Assembly (NCBI RefSeq): GCF_013033355.1
Contig: NZ_WQDY01000001.1
Coordinates: 1 to 64,000 of the forward strand
DNA: 64,000 nt
Source of the DNA: Ruegeria lacuscaerulensis
GTDB taxonomy: Bacteria > Pseudomonadota > Alphaproteobacteria > Rhodobacterales > Rhodobacteraceae
Direction of reading: 5' to 3'
In this document: one piece after another, positions 35,481-44,561 of the stretch
Numbering within the stretch: the first letter of the stretch is position 1
How the letters are laid out: every line of letters starts with the position of its first letter
The notes under the pieces: generated by a model
Seen by the model: the letters and a program-made list of their open reading frames with translations, nothing else
The model's database searches: none
What the model was told of the DNA's origin: nothing
Made by a program: the position numbers and the translations under genes

Positions 35481-36485
35481 TCAGGCCGGCGCCCGCGCTC
35501 GAGTTGTTCGCGCCTTTAGCCCCTCTTCTATCCATGATGTGACCTCGAGCGTCCGGGCTGCATCCTCGACGTCGATCAGTGGAGGGGCGCCGTCGATCAC
35601 GTCAAGGAAATGATCCAGTTGCACCTCCAATGGTGCGCGTTGCTGTTCCGGTCGTGTAAGCTGGTCCTTTTGGGCCGCAGTCCCCCAATCCTTTCCACGC
35701 CACAGAGTCATGGAGGGAAAACTCACAGCACCACTGGTTCCCGTGATCCACATCATGTCCTGGTGGGTCGTGCCGATGTTCGGGTTCTCGCCGGTTCCAG
35801 CCTCAAACCCCCAAGGGCTGGGTGCTGTGTCGGCAAAGCTGATAGTGCCCGTCGCGCCGTTTTCGAACGCGGTCGCGATAGCCCCACTTTCTATCCGATC
35901 CGATCCGCGGATCGACGCGCCGGGCAGGGCGACGACATCCGAGATTTCTCCGATCACAAACCGCAGGACATCGATATCATGCACCAGATTGATCATGACT
36001 GGGCTGCCATCAGAAGTCCGCCAGTTCTGTTCAAAATAGCTCTCGGGTTTACGCATGGCCCACAGCAACGAGACGTTGATGACTTGTCCGATCGTACCTT
36101 GCGCGATCACCTCTTTCAGGTGCTGCAAGGTTGTATGATACCGCCGATGGTGGCCCACAAGGCTGCGGACATCGGCCTGGCGAACGGCCGTTCTCAGGCG
36201 CAGGGCATCATCGACCGATGCGGCAACCGGCTTTTCGATCAGCATGTGCCAACCGCGGGATGCGGCTAGAATGCCATGTTCGGCATGCAGGCGGGTGGGC
36301 GTCGCGATGATGACGCCATCTACGGGGCTCTGCACCTCGTCCATACTGGCAAAACGCGGCGCGTCGATCTGGATCGAACCATCTGGATCGGCCAACCCGA
36401 CCAACATGCAGTCGGGATGCTCAATCACGGCGCGGACGTGGCGGATGCCGATCAACCCGCCGCCAGCTACAAGGATCCGTTTCAC
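35481..36485 (-). CDS. Gfo/Idh/MocA family oxidoreductase
   Basis: A 334-residue two-domain oxidoreductase with ILVAGGGLIGIRHVRAV, EKPVAAS (about residues 88-94) and NLVHDIDVLRFVIG with the family His. Unlike the three upstream members it is coupled to altronate dehydratase: its GTG start at 36485 overlaps the uxaA stop (GTGA). Probably acts on a galacturonate-related sugar, or an aldonate, in the same pathway; that is inference. Confidence 0.85.
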   Translation of the reverse strand: MKRILVAGGGLIGIRHVRAVIEHPDCMLVGLADPDGSIQIDAPRFASMDEVQSPVDGVIIATPTRLHAEHGILAASRGWHMLIEKPVAASVDDALRLRTAVRQADVRSLVGHHRRYHTTLQHLKEVIAQGTIGQVINVSLLWAMRKPESYFEQNWRTSDGSPVMINLVHDIDVLRFVIGEISDVVALPGASIRGSDRIESGAIATAFENGATGTISFADTAPSPWGFEAGTGENPNIGTTHQDMMWITGTSGAVSFPSMTLWRGKDWGTAAQKDQLTRPEQQRAPLEVQLDHFLDVIDGAPPLIDVEDAARTLEVTSWIEEGLKARTTRARAPA

Positions 36486-37984
36486 ATCACCGCTCCGATT
36501 TGCCAAGGTACGAATTCGTAGTCACCCAGGCCCTGCGCCTCGGACTTGGTTCGCGCGCCCGAGGCGACTTGGAGCAGCCGCCGGTATATTTCCTGTCCTT
36601 TTTCTTCGACGCTGGCACCTTTGGTCAGAATATCACCCGTATCCACGTCCATGTCTTCAGGCATGCGCGCTGCCAACTCAGAGTTGGTAGCGATTTTCAG
36701 CGTGGGCGCTGGTTTGGACCCAAAGGCAGAGCCGCGCCCCGTGGTGAAGCACACTAGGTTGCACCCGGCCGCGATCTGCCCGGTCACCGAGGCCGGGTCA
36801 TATCCGGGGCTGTCCATGAAGGTGAAGCCTTTGGCGGTGATGGGTTCAGCGTATTTGAATACACCGGTCAAAGGGGTGGTTCCACCCTTCGCCGCTGCCC
36901 CCAGCGATTTCTCAAGGATGGTCGTCAGCCCCCCGTGCTTGTTGCCGGGGCTTGGGTTGTTGTCCATCGAGCCGTGATTGCGAGCGGTATAGTCCTGCCA
37001 CCAATCGATCAGTCCGATAAGTTTTTGCCCAGTTACGCGACCAAGGGCGCGGCGGGTCAAAAGATGTTCGGCTCCGTAGATTTCGGGCGTTTCCGCAAGG
37101 ACACCGGTGCCGCCTTGGGCAACCAACAGGTCGCAGGCGTGTCCGAGCGCAGGGTTTGCGGTCACGCCTGACCAAGCGTCCGATCCACCGCATTGCAGCG
37201 CAACTATCAATTCAGACGCCGGGGCTTCGCTGCGCCTCACCTCATTCGCAATGGGCAGCATCTTGTTAATCTTGCCGATGCCCGCTTCCACGGTCCGGCG
37301 CAATCCGGCGACGTTCTGGATGTTCATCGTCTGGAAGGTGGGACTTTGCTTCAGACCATATGCGTCCAGCAGCCAGTCGATCTGGTTCATCTCGCAGCCC
37401 AGACCGACCATTAGAACGGCAGCGTGGTTGGGATGTTTCGCAAACCCCCACATGACCCGTTGAAGTGCTTCGAAACCGTCGCCGGAATCGGCCATTCCGC
37501 AGCCCGTTCCGTGGACAAAGGCCACCACGCCGTCGACGTTCGGAAACTCGGCCAACTTGTCAGGCGTGAAGTGGTTGGCGATCATACGGGCCGCAGTCGC
37601 CGAACAATTAACTGTTGTCAGAACCGCGATGTAATTGCGCGTGCCGACCCGACCACTGTCCCGGTGGTAGCCCATGAACGTATCGACCGAGGTGGCGGGT
37701 TTCATGGGCCTGTGATCCGTCGCAAACTCGTAGTCCACACTAGTGTTGCGGAACTCGATATTGTGGGTGTGCACATGGTCGCCAGGTTCGATCGGTTGGG
37801 TGGCGTAACCGATAATCTGGGCGTATTTTCTGACAGGATCGCCGGGTGCAAGATTCCGCGTGGCGACCTTGTGTCCCGAGGGGATGCGCGTATTGGTCAT
37901 GACATCCTCCACCATACTGCCGGCCTCCAGGGGCCGAGTTGCAACAACCACGCTATCCGTTCGATCTAAACGTACAAAAGTCAT
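36482..37984 (-). CDS. uxaA: Altronate dehydratase
   Basis: A 500-residue full-length UxaA: it dehydrates D-altronate to KDG, the galacturonate branch. The N-terminal SAF domain covers about residues 1-100 and the C-terminal domain has GTGCGMADSGDGFEAL, VGLGCEMNQIDWLL, LQCGGSDAWSGVTANPALG (split) and ETPEIYGAEHLLTRRA. The cysteines in these motifs suit the iron centre of the family. Located between PhyH and Gfo/Idh/MocA genes in the long minus-strand operon. Confidence 0.94.
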   Translation of the reverse strand: MTFVRLDRTDSVVVATRPLEAGSMVEDVMTNTRIPSGHKVATRNLAPGDPVRKYAQIIGYATQPIEPGDHVHTHNIEFRNTSVDYEFATDHRPMKPATSVDTFMGYHRDSGRVGTRNYIAVLTTVNCSATAARMIANHFTPDKLAEFPNVDGVVAFVHGTGCGMADSGDGFEALQRVMWGFAKHPNHAAVLMVGLGCEMNQIDWLLDAYGLKQSPTFQTMNIQNVAGLRRTVEAGIGKINKMLPIANEVRRSEAPASELIVALQCGGSDAWSGVTANPALGHACDLLVAQGGTGVLAETPEIYGAEHLLTRRALGRVTGQKLIGLIDWWQDYTARNHGSMDNNPSPGNKHGGLTTILEKSLGAAAKGGTTPLTGVFKYAEPITAKGFTFMDSPGYDPASVTGQIAAGCNLVCFTTGRGSAFGSKPAPTLKIATNSELAARMPEDMDVDTGDILTKGASVEEKGQEIYRRLLQVASGARTKSEAQGLGDYEFVPWQIGAVM

Positions 37985-38008
37985 AATCAGCTTTCCTGGC
38001 GGCAGCAG

Positions 38009-38959
38009 CTAGGCGCAGAACGGTGAGTCCGATGTCCATCGGTGAATATCTATGTGCGGTTGTCCGGACAGCCTTGCTCGCGCCGCTTCCCAATTGGAAT
38101 TGCAGACACGCCAATCTCGCAGTTCGGTTTCGGGGTGCGATCTGGACCTCGCGATGAAGCTGGGGAAATGGTCTCGACCGGTGGGCTGGCCTGCCGCACT
38201 GAAGCGAACGTCGAACGACCAGCGGAACCGGTCCGTTTCATTGACCAGCGAAGCATGTGGCGTCAGAGGGTGAAACAGGATGATCCCGCCCGCCTTGACA
38301 GGAAGGGGCACAGCCCGGCCTTCGTCAATGAATCCGTCGGCAATACCAGTCTGCGTCCGCGCGCAATGCGGTAGGATGGATTGGTCCTGCGCCTTTGGCA
38401 GCACTTGCAGGCAGCCGTTTTCGAGCGTTGCATCGTTGACGGCAATCCACACCGTGACCATGTCGGTCTGATCCGCATCCTCCAACGCAACCGCCCGGTC
38501 CTGATGCCAGTCCGTCGCTGTGATGTGCGCGCGCACCTCATCCTTGGACAGCTTGAGAGCGGGGGGCTTCAGCCGAACGTGCTGGATTGGATTGCTCACC
38601 AACTCTGGCCCGATCAACTGCTCGACAATGTCAAGCATGGGCCGGGCCGTTAGCAAGTCGAACACTGCAGGCCCGATATGGAACGGTGTGTCCGCCATGA
38701 TCCGATCGCCGGGCAACGAGATGTCCAGCGGCTGGAAATAGTCGCAACCGGCCTGATAAGCGGACAGAAGTTTGTCCCAGAAGGTCATTCCAGACGGTTC
38801 GTCCTTGACCAGCCCTTTTTCGTACCAACCGTCATAGAGCCGGCTCAGGACATCCGAGTATTCGGTCTGTACACGATCAAGGACATCGGCAGGGATAACA
38901 TCCTCGACCACGAGGTATCCGTCCGTCTGGAACTTGCCAATCTGATCTTGTGTCAGCAT
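38009..38959 (-). CDS. Phytanoyl-CoA dioxygenase (PhyH) family protein
   Basis: A 316-residue Fe(II)/2-oxoglutarate dioxygenase. It starts LTQDQIGKFQTDGYLVVEDV, has the HxD iron pair in TDWHQDRAV (His and Asp near residues 170-172), the distal His in PLTPHASLV near 241 and a 2-oxoglutarate Arg in RWSFDVRFS. All metal ligands are present, so it is probably active. The substrate is unknown; PhyH enzymes hydroxylate or demethylate diverse small molecules. Embedded between TRAP and uxaA genes (11 and 24 bases). Confidence 0.88.
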   Translation of the reverse strand: MLTQDQIGKFQTDGYLVVEDVIPADVLDRVQTEYSDVLSRLYDGWYEKGLVKDEPSGMTFWDKLLSAYQAGCDYFQPLDISLPGDRIMADTPFHIGPAVFDLLTARPMLDIVEQLIGPELVSNPIQHVRLKPPALKLSKDEVRAHITATDWHQDRAVALEDADQTDMVTVWIAVNDATLENGCLQVLPKAQDQSILPHCARTQTGIADGFIDEGRAVPLPVKAGGIILFHPLTPHASLVNETDRFRWSFDVRFSAAGQPTGRDHFPSFIARSRSHPETELRDWRVCNSNWEAARARLSGQPHIDIHRWTSDSPFCA

Positions 38960-38969
38960 GGGTGCGACC

Positions 38970-40592
38970 TCACAACAGCAGCGCGATTATGCCCGGCCAA
39001 ATCAGAAGAACGGAAAGCGCCAGCAACTGGATCCCGATGAATGGCAGGAAGCCGCGGAAGATATCCGTCAGACTGATATGTGGCGGGGCCACCGACTTCA
39101 GGTAGAACGCGGCCGGGCCAAATGGGGGCGAGAGGAAGCTGACCTGCATGTTCATACAGAACACGACGCCGAACCAGATGGCGACATGACTCGGCTCCAA
39201 CTGGCCAAAGACTCCGATTTCTTCGATAGGAAGGCGCAGGACGATCGGCAGAAAGACCGGAATAATTAACAGCACGATGCCGACCCAATCCATGAATGCG
39301 CCCATGAACAGCAAGATCAGCATCATCACCAGAATGACCAGCATGGTTGGCAGCTCCTGGCCGACGATTAGGTCAGCCACGTATTGGGGCCCGCCAGCAA
39401 TGGTGTAGGCACCCGCCAGCGCGGCGGCCCCGATCGTAACCCAGATGATGGTGCCTGTGGATTTTAGGGTTCGCATCAAGCTGTCCCAAACCAGCTCGAA
39501 CGATCCTTCGCCCCGCAGGATGGCGATAATCAGAACGGCGAAGGCGCCCATGCCCGCAGCCTCGGTGATGCCTGTGATCCCGCCATAGATCGAGCCGAGC
39601 ACGACGCCGATGACGACCAGCGGAGCGACGAGGCCTTTGCCCATTTCCCACCCGATTTTAGCGCGCTCTCTGCCAAAGACGAAGAAGATCAGCAGAAGGG
39701 CAACGATCGTGATGCCGGCAAACCAGGGCATGTAGTCAGCCGTTCCCAGCCTCGCGGGCTCGCCCTGGCTGGCAGCGTTCGAGCCTGAGAGCTCGAAAAA
39801 CGCGGCCCGGATAAACAGAACGGTGGAAAATCCGGCGACGACGATGCTCATGAAGGCCCCAAACAGTTTGCGTTTTTCGGCCGGTTCGGGGTCGTTCGGA
39901 TCCGGTTCCGGCAGCGGAGCGTGATGAGGATTCAACTGCGTGCGGATGATGATGTACAGGATGATCATCGAGGCCAGCATGAAGCCGGGAATGAAAGACG
40001 CGGTGAACAGCGACTTGATCGAGGTTTCGGTGATCAGCCCATAGATGATCAGAACGATGGAGGGAGGGATCATGGTGCCCAGCGAACCCGAGGCGCAGAT
40101 GACGCCGATCGCGAGATTTTGATCGTACCCTAGGCGCAGCATCTGGGGCAGGGCGATAAGTCCCAGCAGGACAACCTCACCACCGATTATGCCGGACATG
40201 GCTGCCATGATCACCGCCATGATCGAGGTCACGATCGCGATGCCGCCGCGTGTTCTGGACAGCCAGACATTCAGCGACGAATACATGTCACGCGCGATCC
40301 CGGACCGCTCTAGCAGCGACGCCATGAAGATAAACAATGGCACTGATATGAGCACGTAGTCCGTTAAGAGCCCGTATATTTTCTGTGCCAGGATATAGAG
40401 CGGCCCAGTCCCTGGCCGACCGGTGAGAACCCCGTCGCCGAATGAAAACGGGTTCAAAAGCAGTGTCGGTTCGAACTTCAGGACAAGAACCAGAACCGCA
40501 AGCGAAGCCGAGGCCAGACCCAAGGGCATTCCGATCGCCAGAAGCACGATCAGGGCGACCATCAGAATGAGTGAGATTGTTCCAATATCCAT
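38970..40592 (-). CDS. dctM: TRAP transporter large permease (DctM family), long form
   Basis: A 540-residue polytopic membrane protein, longer than the ~430 typical of DctM because of an extra central stretch (about residues 215-320) containing a charged loop and additional hydrophobic segments. Family loops are present: SGIIGGEVVLLGLIALPQML, IPPSIVLIIYGLITE, GAFMDWVGIVLLIIP and SFLSPPFGPAAFYLKSV. The long form belongs to the C4/mannitol-type TRAP group. It overlaps dctQ by one base. Confidence 0.9.
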   Translation of the reverse strand: MDIGTISLILMVALIVLLAIGMPLGLASASLAVLVLVLKFEPTLLLNPFSFGDGVLTGRPGTGPLYILAQKIYGLLTDYVLISVPLFIFMASLLERSGIARDMYSSLNVWLSRTRGGIAIVTSIMAVIMAAMSGIIGGEVVLLGLIALPQMLRLGYDQNLAIGVICASGSLGTMIPPSIVLIIYGLITETSIKSLFTASFIPGFMLASMIILYIIIRTQLNPHHAPLPEPDPNDPEPAEKRKLFGAFMSIVVAGFSTVLFIRAAFFELSGSNAASQGEPARLGTADYMPWFAGITIVALLLIFFVFGRERAKIGWEMGKGLVAPLVVIGVVLGSIYGGITGITEAAGMGAFAVLIIAILRGEGSFELVWDSLMRTLKSTGTIIWVTIGAAALAGAYTIAGGPQYVADLIVGQELPTMLVILVMMLILLFMGAFMDWVGIVLLIIPVFLPIVLRLPIEEIGVFGQLEPSHVAIWFGVVFCMNMQVSFLSPPFGPAAFYLKSVAPPHISLTDIFRGFLPFIGIQLLALSVLLIWPGIIALLL

Positions 40593-41434
40593 CAGTCTTG
40601 TCCCACCGCTCGTTTGATCATTTCAATTTCGTCTTCGTCCGGTTCATCTGTGTGGATTTCCGGTTCTTTGTTCCAATCAGCGATCAAGTTCAAAATTGCT
40701 TGCATTGCGACGAGCGTAATCACGATCAGCACCATCGGCTGCAACGTCGCCGGGATCGGAGGATTGAAGGCTGAGCCATAAAGCTCCCATTTATAGAGCT
40801 TGTTGACGAACACCTGTTTGTAGCTGCCGTAGACCAAAAAGAAGGCAAACAGCACGATCAGTATTGTCGAAACCGTATCAAAAACGCGTTGAAGCCAACG
40901 TGGAACTGCGTCGTAGAGCAGGAATATTCGAATGTGACTGCGTTGCTGCATGGCGTAGTAGCCGGACATCAAAAACACAAAGCTGGCGAACCAAAGTGTC
41001 ATTTCGTTGGCCCACTCGGTCGGCTTTTCCAGGATATAGCGCATGAAGACTTCGTAGAGCATGACGACAGTCATGATTGCGATCATCATCATCGTAACTC
41101 GTCCTATGAACAGGGCGAAACGATCCATAACCGTCGTGCCTTCGAACTCCATCGTCGCTGGGCGCACTGTCTTGGTGCCAATCACTGCAAGAAACGGTAG
41201 AAGGACGAGCGCGGCGACGTCGATGATGTCGACATAACCCCCGAACACGCCAGACAATTCGGGCGTGATGTCGCTGCGCAGATATATTTCTGTTACCTGA
41301 CTTTTGAGGGATTCAGAGGTGTAGGGCAGCCAATCCAATAGGAATGCAGGGAGATGCCAAACAAGCCAACTGGCCGTCGCTACGAAGGCCAACGGTATGA
41401 GCCATTCAATTGGTCCGCCTGAATTCTTGTGCAT
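40592..41434 (-). CDS. dctQ: TRAP transporter small permease (DctQ family), extended
   Basis: A 280-residue membrane protein, about 100 residues longer than typical DctQ. The N-terminal extension has two hydrophobic segments (IPLAFVATASWLVWHLPAF region and VAALVLLPFLAVIG); the C-terminal ~170 residues are the DctQ domain, with VFMRYILEKPTEWANEM. It forms the permease with the long DctM. ATG at 41434 is chosen with GAGGG upstream; an earlier start would overlap the enolase-superfamily gene. Gap to that gene is 16 bases. Confidence 0.87.
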   Translation of the reverse strand: MHKNSGGPIEWLIPLAFVATASWLVWHLPAFLLDWLPYTSESLKSQVTEIYLRSDITPELSGVFGGYVDIIDVAALVLLPFLAVIGTKTVRPATMEFEGTTVMDRFALFIGRVTMMMIAIMTVVMLYEVFMRYILEKPTEWANEMTLWFASFVFLMSGYYAMQQRSHIRIFLLYDAVPRWLQRVFDTVSTILIVLFAFFLVYGSYKQVFVNKLYKWELYGSAFNPPIPATLQPMVLIVITLVAMQAILNLIADWNKEPEIHTDEPDEDEIEMIKRAVGQD

Positions 41435-41450
41435 CGCGTAACCCTCGTCC

Positions 41451-42620
41451 CTATCCTTCGATCCTGTAGTGATCGATAAAGTCTCGATCCGGCTCGACAC
41501 CCAGTCCGGGCCCAGTCGGTATCATGACACGACCGTTGTTGGCCTTGACCTGATTTTGAATTCCCAGCGGTACGGTCAGCAGATCGTCCCGAAACTTGTT
41601 GTCCGTTGTGTCGAACTCCAGCATCGGCTCCCACGGATGCAAGCCGCCTGGAGTCGCTGGCATGGCCGCCAGTAACTGCAGATTAGTTGCGACAGCGATG
41701 GCGCTACCCCAGACGTGATTTACGACCGGAGTGAAATGTGCGTGGCATAGGGCCAGTACCCTGAGATACTCTGAAACACCGCCCAAAGCGCAAACTTCTG
41801 GCTGCGCTATATCGATGCCGCGATTTTCAAGAAGACTGCGCCAGGCCCAGCGATTGAATACCGTCTCACCGCCCGAAATGTTGACTTTCAGCGAAGTGCG
41901 CAATTCGCGGTATCCGTCAATGTCTTCTGGCGCGACGGGTTCTTCGAACCAATATGCGTCCAGTTCTTCCAGCGACCGACCGACGTAGAATGCGTCCGAA
42001 GTCGTATAGGCATGGTTTGCATCGACCATAAAGGGAAAGTCGTCACCAACCCCGCGTCGAACGGCTTCGCACAGCTTCACATCAGGCTTCGGGCCAAAGC
42101 CCGTTTTCATTTTGGTGGCGGTGAATCCCATCTCCTTGATCTTTGAGGCTTCATCCTCAAAACGGCTGGCCAGATTGGAAATCGGTTCATCCCTGAGCAT
42201 CATGCCGTAGCCGTAGCAAGGAACGCTTGCGCGATGTGCGCCGCCGACAAGCTTATGGAGGGGGAGGCCAGAGATTTTGCCGGTGATGTCCCAAAGTGCG
42301 ATGTCCACACCGGACAAAGCCTGTATTGGCATTCCGCTTTGGCCATGGTCTCGCAAAAGGTTGTACACCTTGTGCCAGATCACGTCTTTGTCCAAAGGGT
42401 CCATGCCAAGAACCATTGGTTGGATGACCTTTTCCACGATGGATTTGTTGGCAATGGCTACGTTTCCGGGACCAAAGCACTCCCCCCAACCAGTTACCCG
42501 TTCATCTGTCTGAACCTCGACCAGATGAGTTGTACGCTTGTCATAATACTGTTGCGAGTAGCCCAGAACTTCCGGCATGTCGTACTGCAGTACGTGACTT
42601 ATTATTCTGGTGATTTTCAT
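41451..42620 (-). CDS. Enolase-superfamily enzyme (mandelate racemase/muconate lactonizing)
   Basis: A 389-residue enolase-superfamily protein. Motifs seen: KMKTGFG (KxK, about residues 165-170), MVDANHAYT, YWFEEPV, SGGETVFN and QPEVCALGG with NHVWGSAI late in the barrel. The lid GWGECFGPGNVAIANK is seen near residue 44. It may dehydrate or racemise a sugar acid; the exact reaction is not assigned. It lies between dctP and dctQ, so it very likely acts on the imported ligand. Confidence 0.85.
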   Translation of the reverse strand: MKITRIISHVLQYDMPEVLGYSQQYYDKRTTHLVEVQTDERVTGWGECFGPGNVAIANKSIVEKVIQPMVLGMDPLDKDVIWHKVYNLLRDHGQSGMPIQALSGVDIALWDITGKISGLPLHKLVGGAHRASVPCYGYGMMLRDEPISNLASRFEDEASKIKEMGFTATKMKTGFGPKPDVKLCEAVRRGVGDDFPFMVDANHAYTTSDAFYVGRSLEELDAYWFEEPVAPEDIDGYRELRTSLKVNISGGETVFNRWAWRSLLENRGIDIAQPEVCALGGVSEYLRVLALCHAHFTPVVNHVWGSAIAVATNLQLLAAMPATPGGLHPWEPMLEFDTTDNKFRDDLLTVPLGIQNQVKANNGRVMIPTGPGLGVEPDRDFIDHYRIEG

Positions 42621-42650
42621 GAAGCTCTGGATCCCGGCGCCGAACCGGAG

Positions 42651-42668
42651 AGGCCGCTAGTGCGGCCT
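42651..42668 (-). terminator. GC hairpin between dctP and the enolase-superfamily gene
   Basis: AGGCCGC (42651-42657) and GCGGCCT (42662-42668) form a perfect 7-base stem with a 4-base loop. It lies 31 bases downstream of the dctP stop on the minus strand. There is no long T-run, so partial termination or RNA stabilisation is more likely than full termination. Confidence 0.6.
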
Positions 42669-42699
42669 TTCCGTGTGTCGTAAGTCGGTCGCAGCCTGA

Positions 42700-43713
42700 C
42701 TACTGCATCGCGCCCAGGTCACGCAGGAAGTTGATATGGCTTTCCAGCAGCGCCTGTGCTTCAGGGGTCGTTGCGAACTCAGTCCACCCGACTTGAACGG
42801 CCGCGCGATAGGCTGCCAGATCTTCAGGCGACCATTCGTACAACTGAACGCCTTTTGCTTTCAGGTCTTTTGCAGTCTGAGCGTTCTGCACTTCGTTGAT
42901 GGTCGCATTGTGCAATGCCAGGCTATCCATTGCGACTTCCATAATCTTCTTATGGTGCGCGGGCATTGCTTCCCAAACGTCTTTGCGACAGGCAAGGTGG
43001 TCCGCGGGCATCGAGTGGAAACCGGGATAGTTTGTGTGACCTGCGATCTCGTACAGGCCCAGGCCCACATTGTTCGTCAGGTTCGCAGCATCCGCACCAT
43101 CAATGATGCCGGTTTCCAAAGCTGTGAAGATTTCGTTGAAGTCCATAACGATCGGAGAAGCACCAAGTTCCGCGAACACTTTGGTCGCAAGGCCTGGAGG
43201 GGAGCGGAATTTCCAATCTTTGAAGTCGTCCACTTTTGCAATCGGCTTGGTCGAAGAAAGCGACTCCGGCCCGGGAATCCACCATCCGATGAATTCCATG
43301 TCGTAGCCGTTGTATAAATCATTTACAGCTTCTCTTCCGCCGCCATGAAGAAGCCAAGCCATTTGCTGATATGGGTTCTGATATCCGCCGAGCAGGTCGC
43401 CCGCAAACTGGAAGGCCGGGTTTTTACCGGTCTGATAGCCGCCGCCCGTCATGTCGCAATCCAGAATTCCGGTAGCTGCGGCATCGAAGGTTTCAACTGA
43501 TTTGACCACCGAAGAGGAATAGAACATTTCAACTTCGATTTCGCCGTTCGACATTTCCTGAATGTCTTCAACGAATTTTGCAGCCATCTGGCCTGACAGA
43601 GTTTCGGGCGAAAAATGGGTTTGAATTCTAAGCTTCGTTGTTTCAGCCATCGCGAAACCGGCTGCCATTGTCGTGGCTACGGCCGCCAGGGCCGCTGTCT
43701 TGACTATTTTCAT
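42700..43713 (-). CDS. dctP: TRAP transporter solute-binding subunit (DctP family)
   Basis: A 337-residue periplasmic protein with a signal peptide (hydrophobic AALAAVATTMAAGFAMA then cleavage near MAET). It has FSPETLSGQMAAKFVEDI, the ligand Arg region DWKFRSPPGLATKVFAE (about residues 164-180), and ALETGIIDGADAANLTNN. It begins the long minus-strand operon leading to uxaA and kdgK. A GGAGGA site precedes the ATG at 43713. Ligand inferred as a sugar acid from neighbours. Confidence 0.9.
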   Translation of the reverse strand: MKIVKTAALAAVATTMAAGFAMAETTKLRIQTHFSPETLSGQMAAKFVEDIQEMSNGEIEVEMFYSSSVVKSVETFDAAATGILDCDMTGGGYQTGKNPAFQFAGDLLGGYQNPYQQMAWLLHGGGREAVNDLYNGYDMEFIGWWIPGPESLSSTKPIAKVDDFKDWKFRSPPGLATKVFAELGASPIVMDFNEIFTALETGIIDGADAANLTNNVGLGLYEIAGHTNYPGFHSMPADHLACRKDVWEAMPAHHKKIMEVAMDSLALHNATINEVQNAQTAKDLKAKGVQLYEWSPEDLAAYRAAVQVGWTEFATTPEAQALLESHINFLRDLGAMQ

Positions 43714-43800
43714 ATTGTCCTCCCAGACGTTGAGCGTGCGCGGTGTGGAAGATCTTGCCGCCTCCTTTGCTGTCGCGCAGGTAAACGTTAAGCCGACGAA

Positions 43801-43861
43801 TCGAATGCAACAAGAAAAAATTGAAATTTTAAAAAAATTCGAGATTCTTGCGATAATTCGA
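43801..43861. promoter_or_regulatory. AT-rich divergent control region with repeated AATTCGA
   Basis: The 197-base space between dctP (43713) and gntR (43911) contains a very AT-rich stretch. AATTCGA occurs at 43836-43842 and 43855-43861 in direct orientation, 19 bases apart, and TCGAAT at 43801-43806 is the inverse. TTCGAGAT (43838-43845) is identical to a half-site of a palindrome at 46758-46776. These are candidate sites for the adjacent GntR regulator; the link is inference. Confidence 0.4.
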
Positions 43862-43910
43862 AAATAAGGTTAGGACGCTACTTGGACAAAACTTGAAGGT
43901 GCATACTGGA

Positions 43911-44561
43911 ATGAACGACGAAATAGATATTTATCAAGATCTTAAGATGCGCCTGATCTCTAATGGATTCGAGCATGGAGCCAAGGTGCGGGCTGAAGAA
44001 CTTCGTAAAGTGTATGGCTGTTCTGCGAGCGCCGTTCGTGAAGTCCTCTTTCGTTTGGCCGCTGTTGGTTTGGTGGACTTTCAGGAACAAAAAGGTTTCC
44101 GCGTGCCAATGCGTTCGCCGCAGAAGCTTATCGAATTGACGCACGTCCGTGTTCTGTTGGAGGCCGAAGGCACCGCAATGTCGATCCGTAATGGCGGGGT
44201 GGATTGGGAAGCAAGATTGACGGCCGCACATCACAAACTTAGCCATATCGAAAAACGCATTCACGCCACAGACGACCCGAGCGGCCTTATCGAGATATGG
44301 TTTGCCTCGGAAAAGGAATTTCACGAAACACTTATTTCTGCCTGTGGCTCGGAAACTTTAAAACAAATGCATAGCCGAGTTTACGCGCAATTCAGACAGC
44401 AGTTGATGGTGGCAGACCGGAACTTTGAATTCATTTCTCAGAACATAAGACACCATGCCGATATACTTGAAGCAGCATTGTCAGGGGATGAGCAGTTAAC
44501 ACGAGAGAAAATTCACGACCATCTGGAACGCCATCTAACTGGAAAGACGATGGGCGACTAA
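43911..44561 (+). CDS. GntR family regulator, FCD subfamily
   Basis: A 216-residue FCD-type regulator. The winged helix has VRAEELRKVYGCSASAVREV (about residues 25-44) and VDFQEQKGFRV; the C-terminal domain carries EFHETLI and a late IRHHADILEA stretch. ATG at 43911 (GAAGG ten bases earlier) is preferred to a TTG at 43893. It is divergent from dctP and ends overlapping the convergent DenD-like gene by four bases, so it likely controls the TRAP/uxaA operon. Confidence 0.87.
   Translation: MNDEIDIYQDLKMRLISNGFEHGAKVRAEELRKVYGCSASAVREVLFRLAAVGLVDFQEQKGFRVPMRSPQKLIELTHVRVLLEAEGTAMSIRNGGVDWEARLTAAHHKLSHIEKRIHATDDPSGLIEIWFASEKEFHETLISACGSETLKQMHSRVYAQFRQQLMVADRNFEFISQNIRHHADILEAALSGDEQLTREKIHDHLERHLTGKTMGD

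Noticed and set aside
43811..43850. 40-base inverted repeat with CAAGAA/TTCTTG outer arms
   Set aside because: Only the outer six bases pair well and the interior is AT-rich; not a convincing operator.
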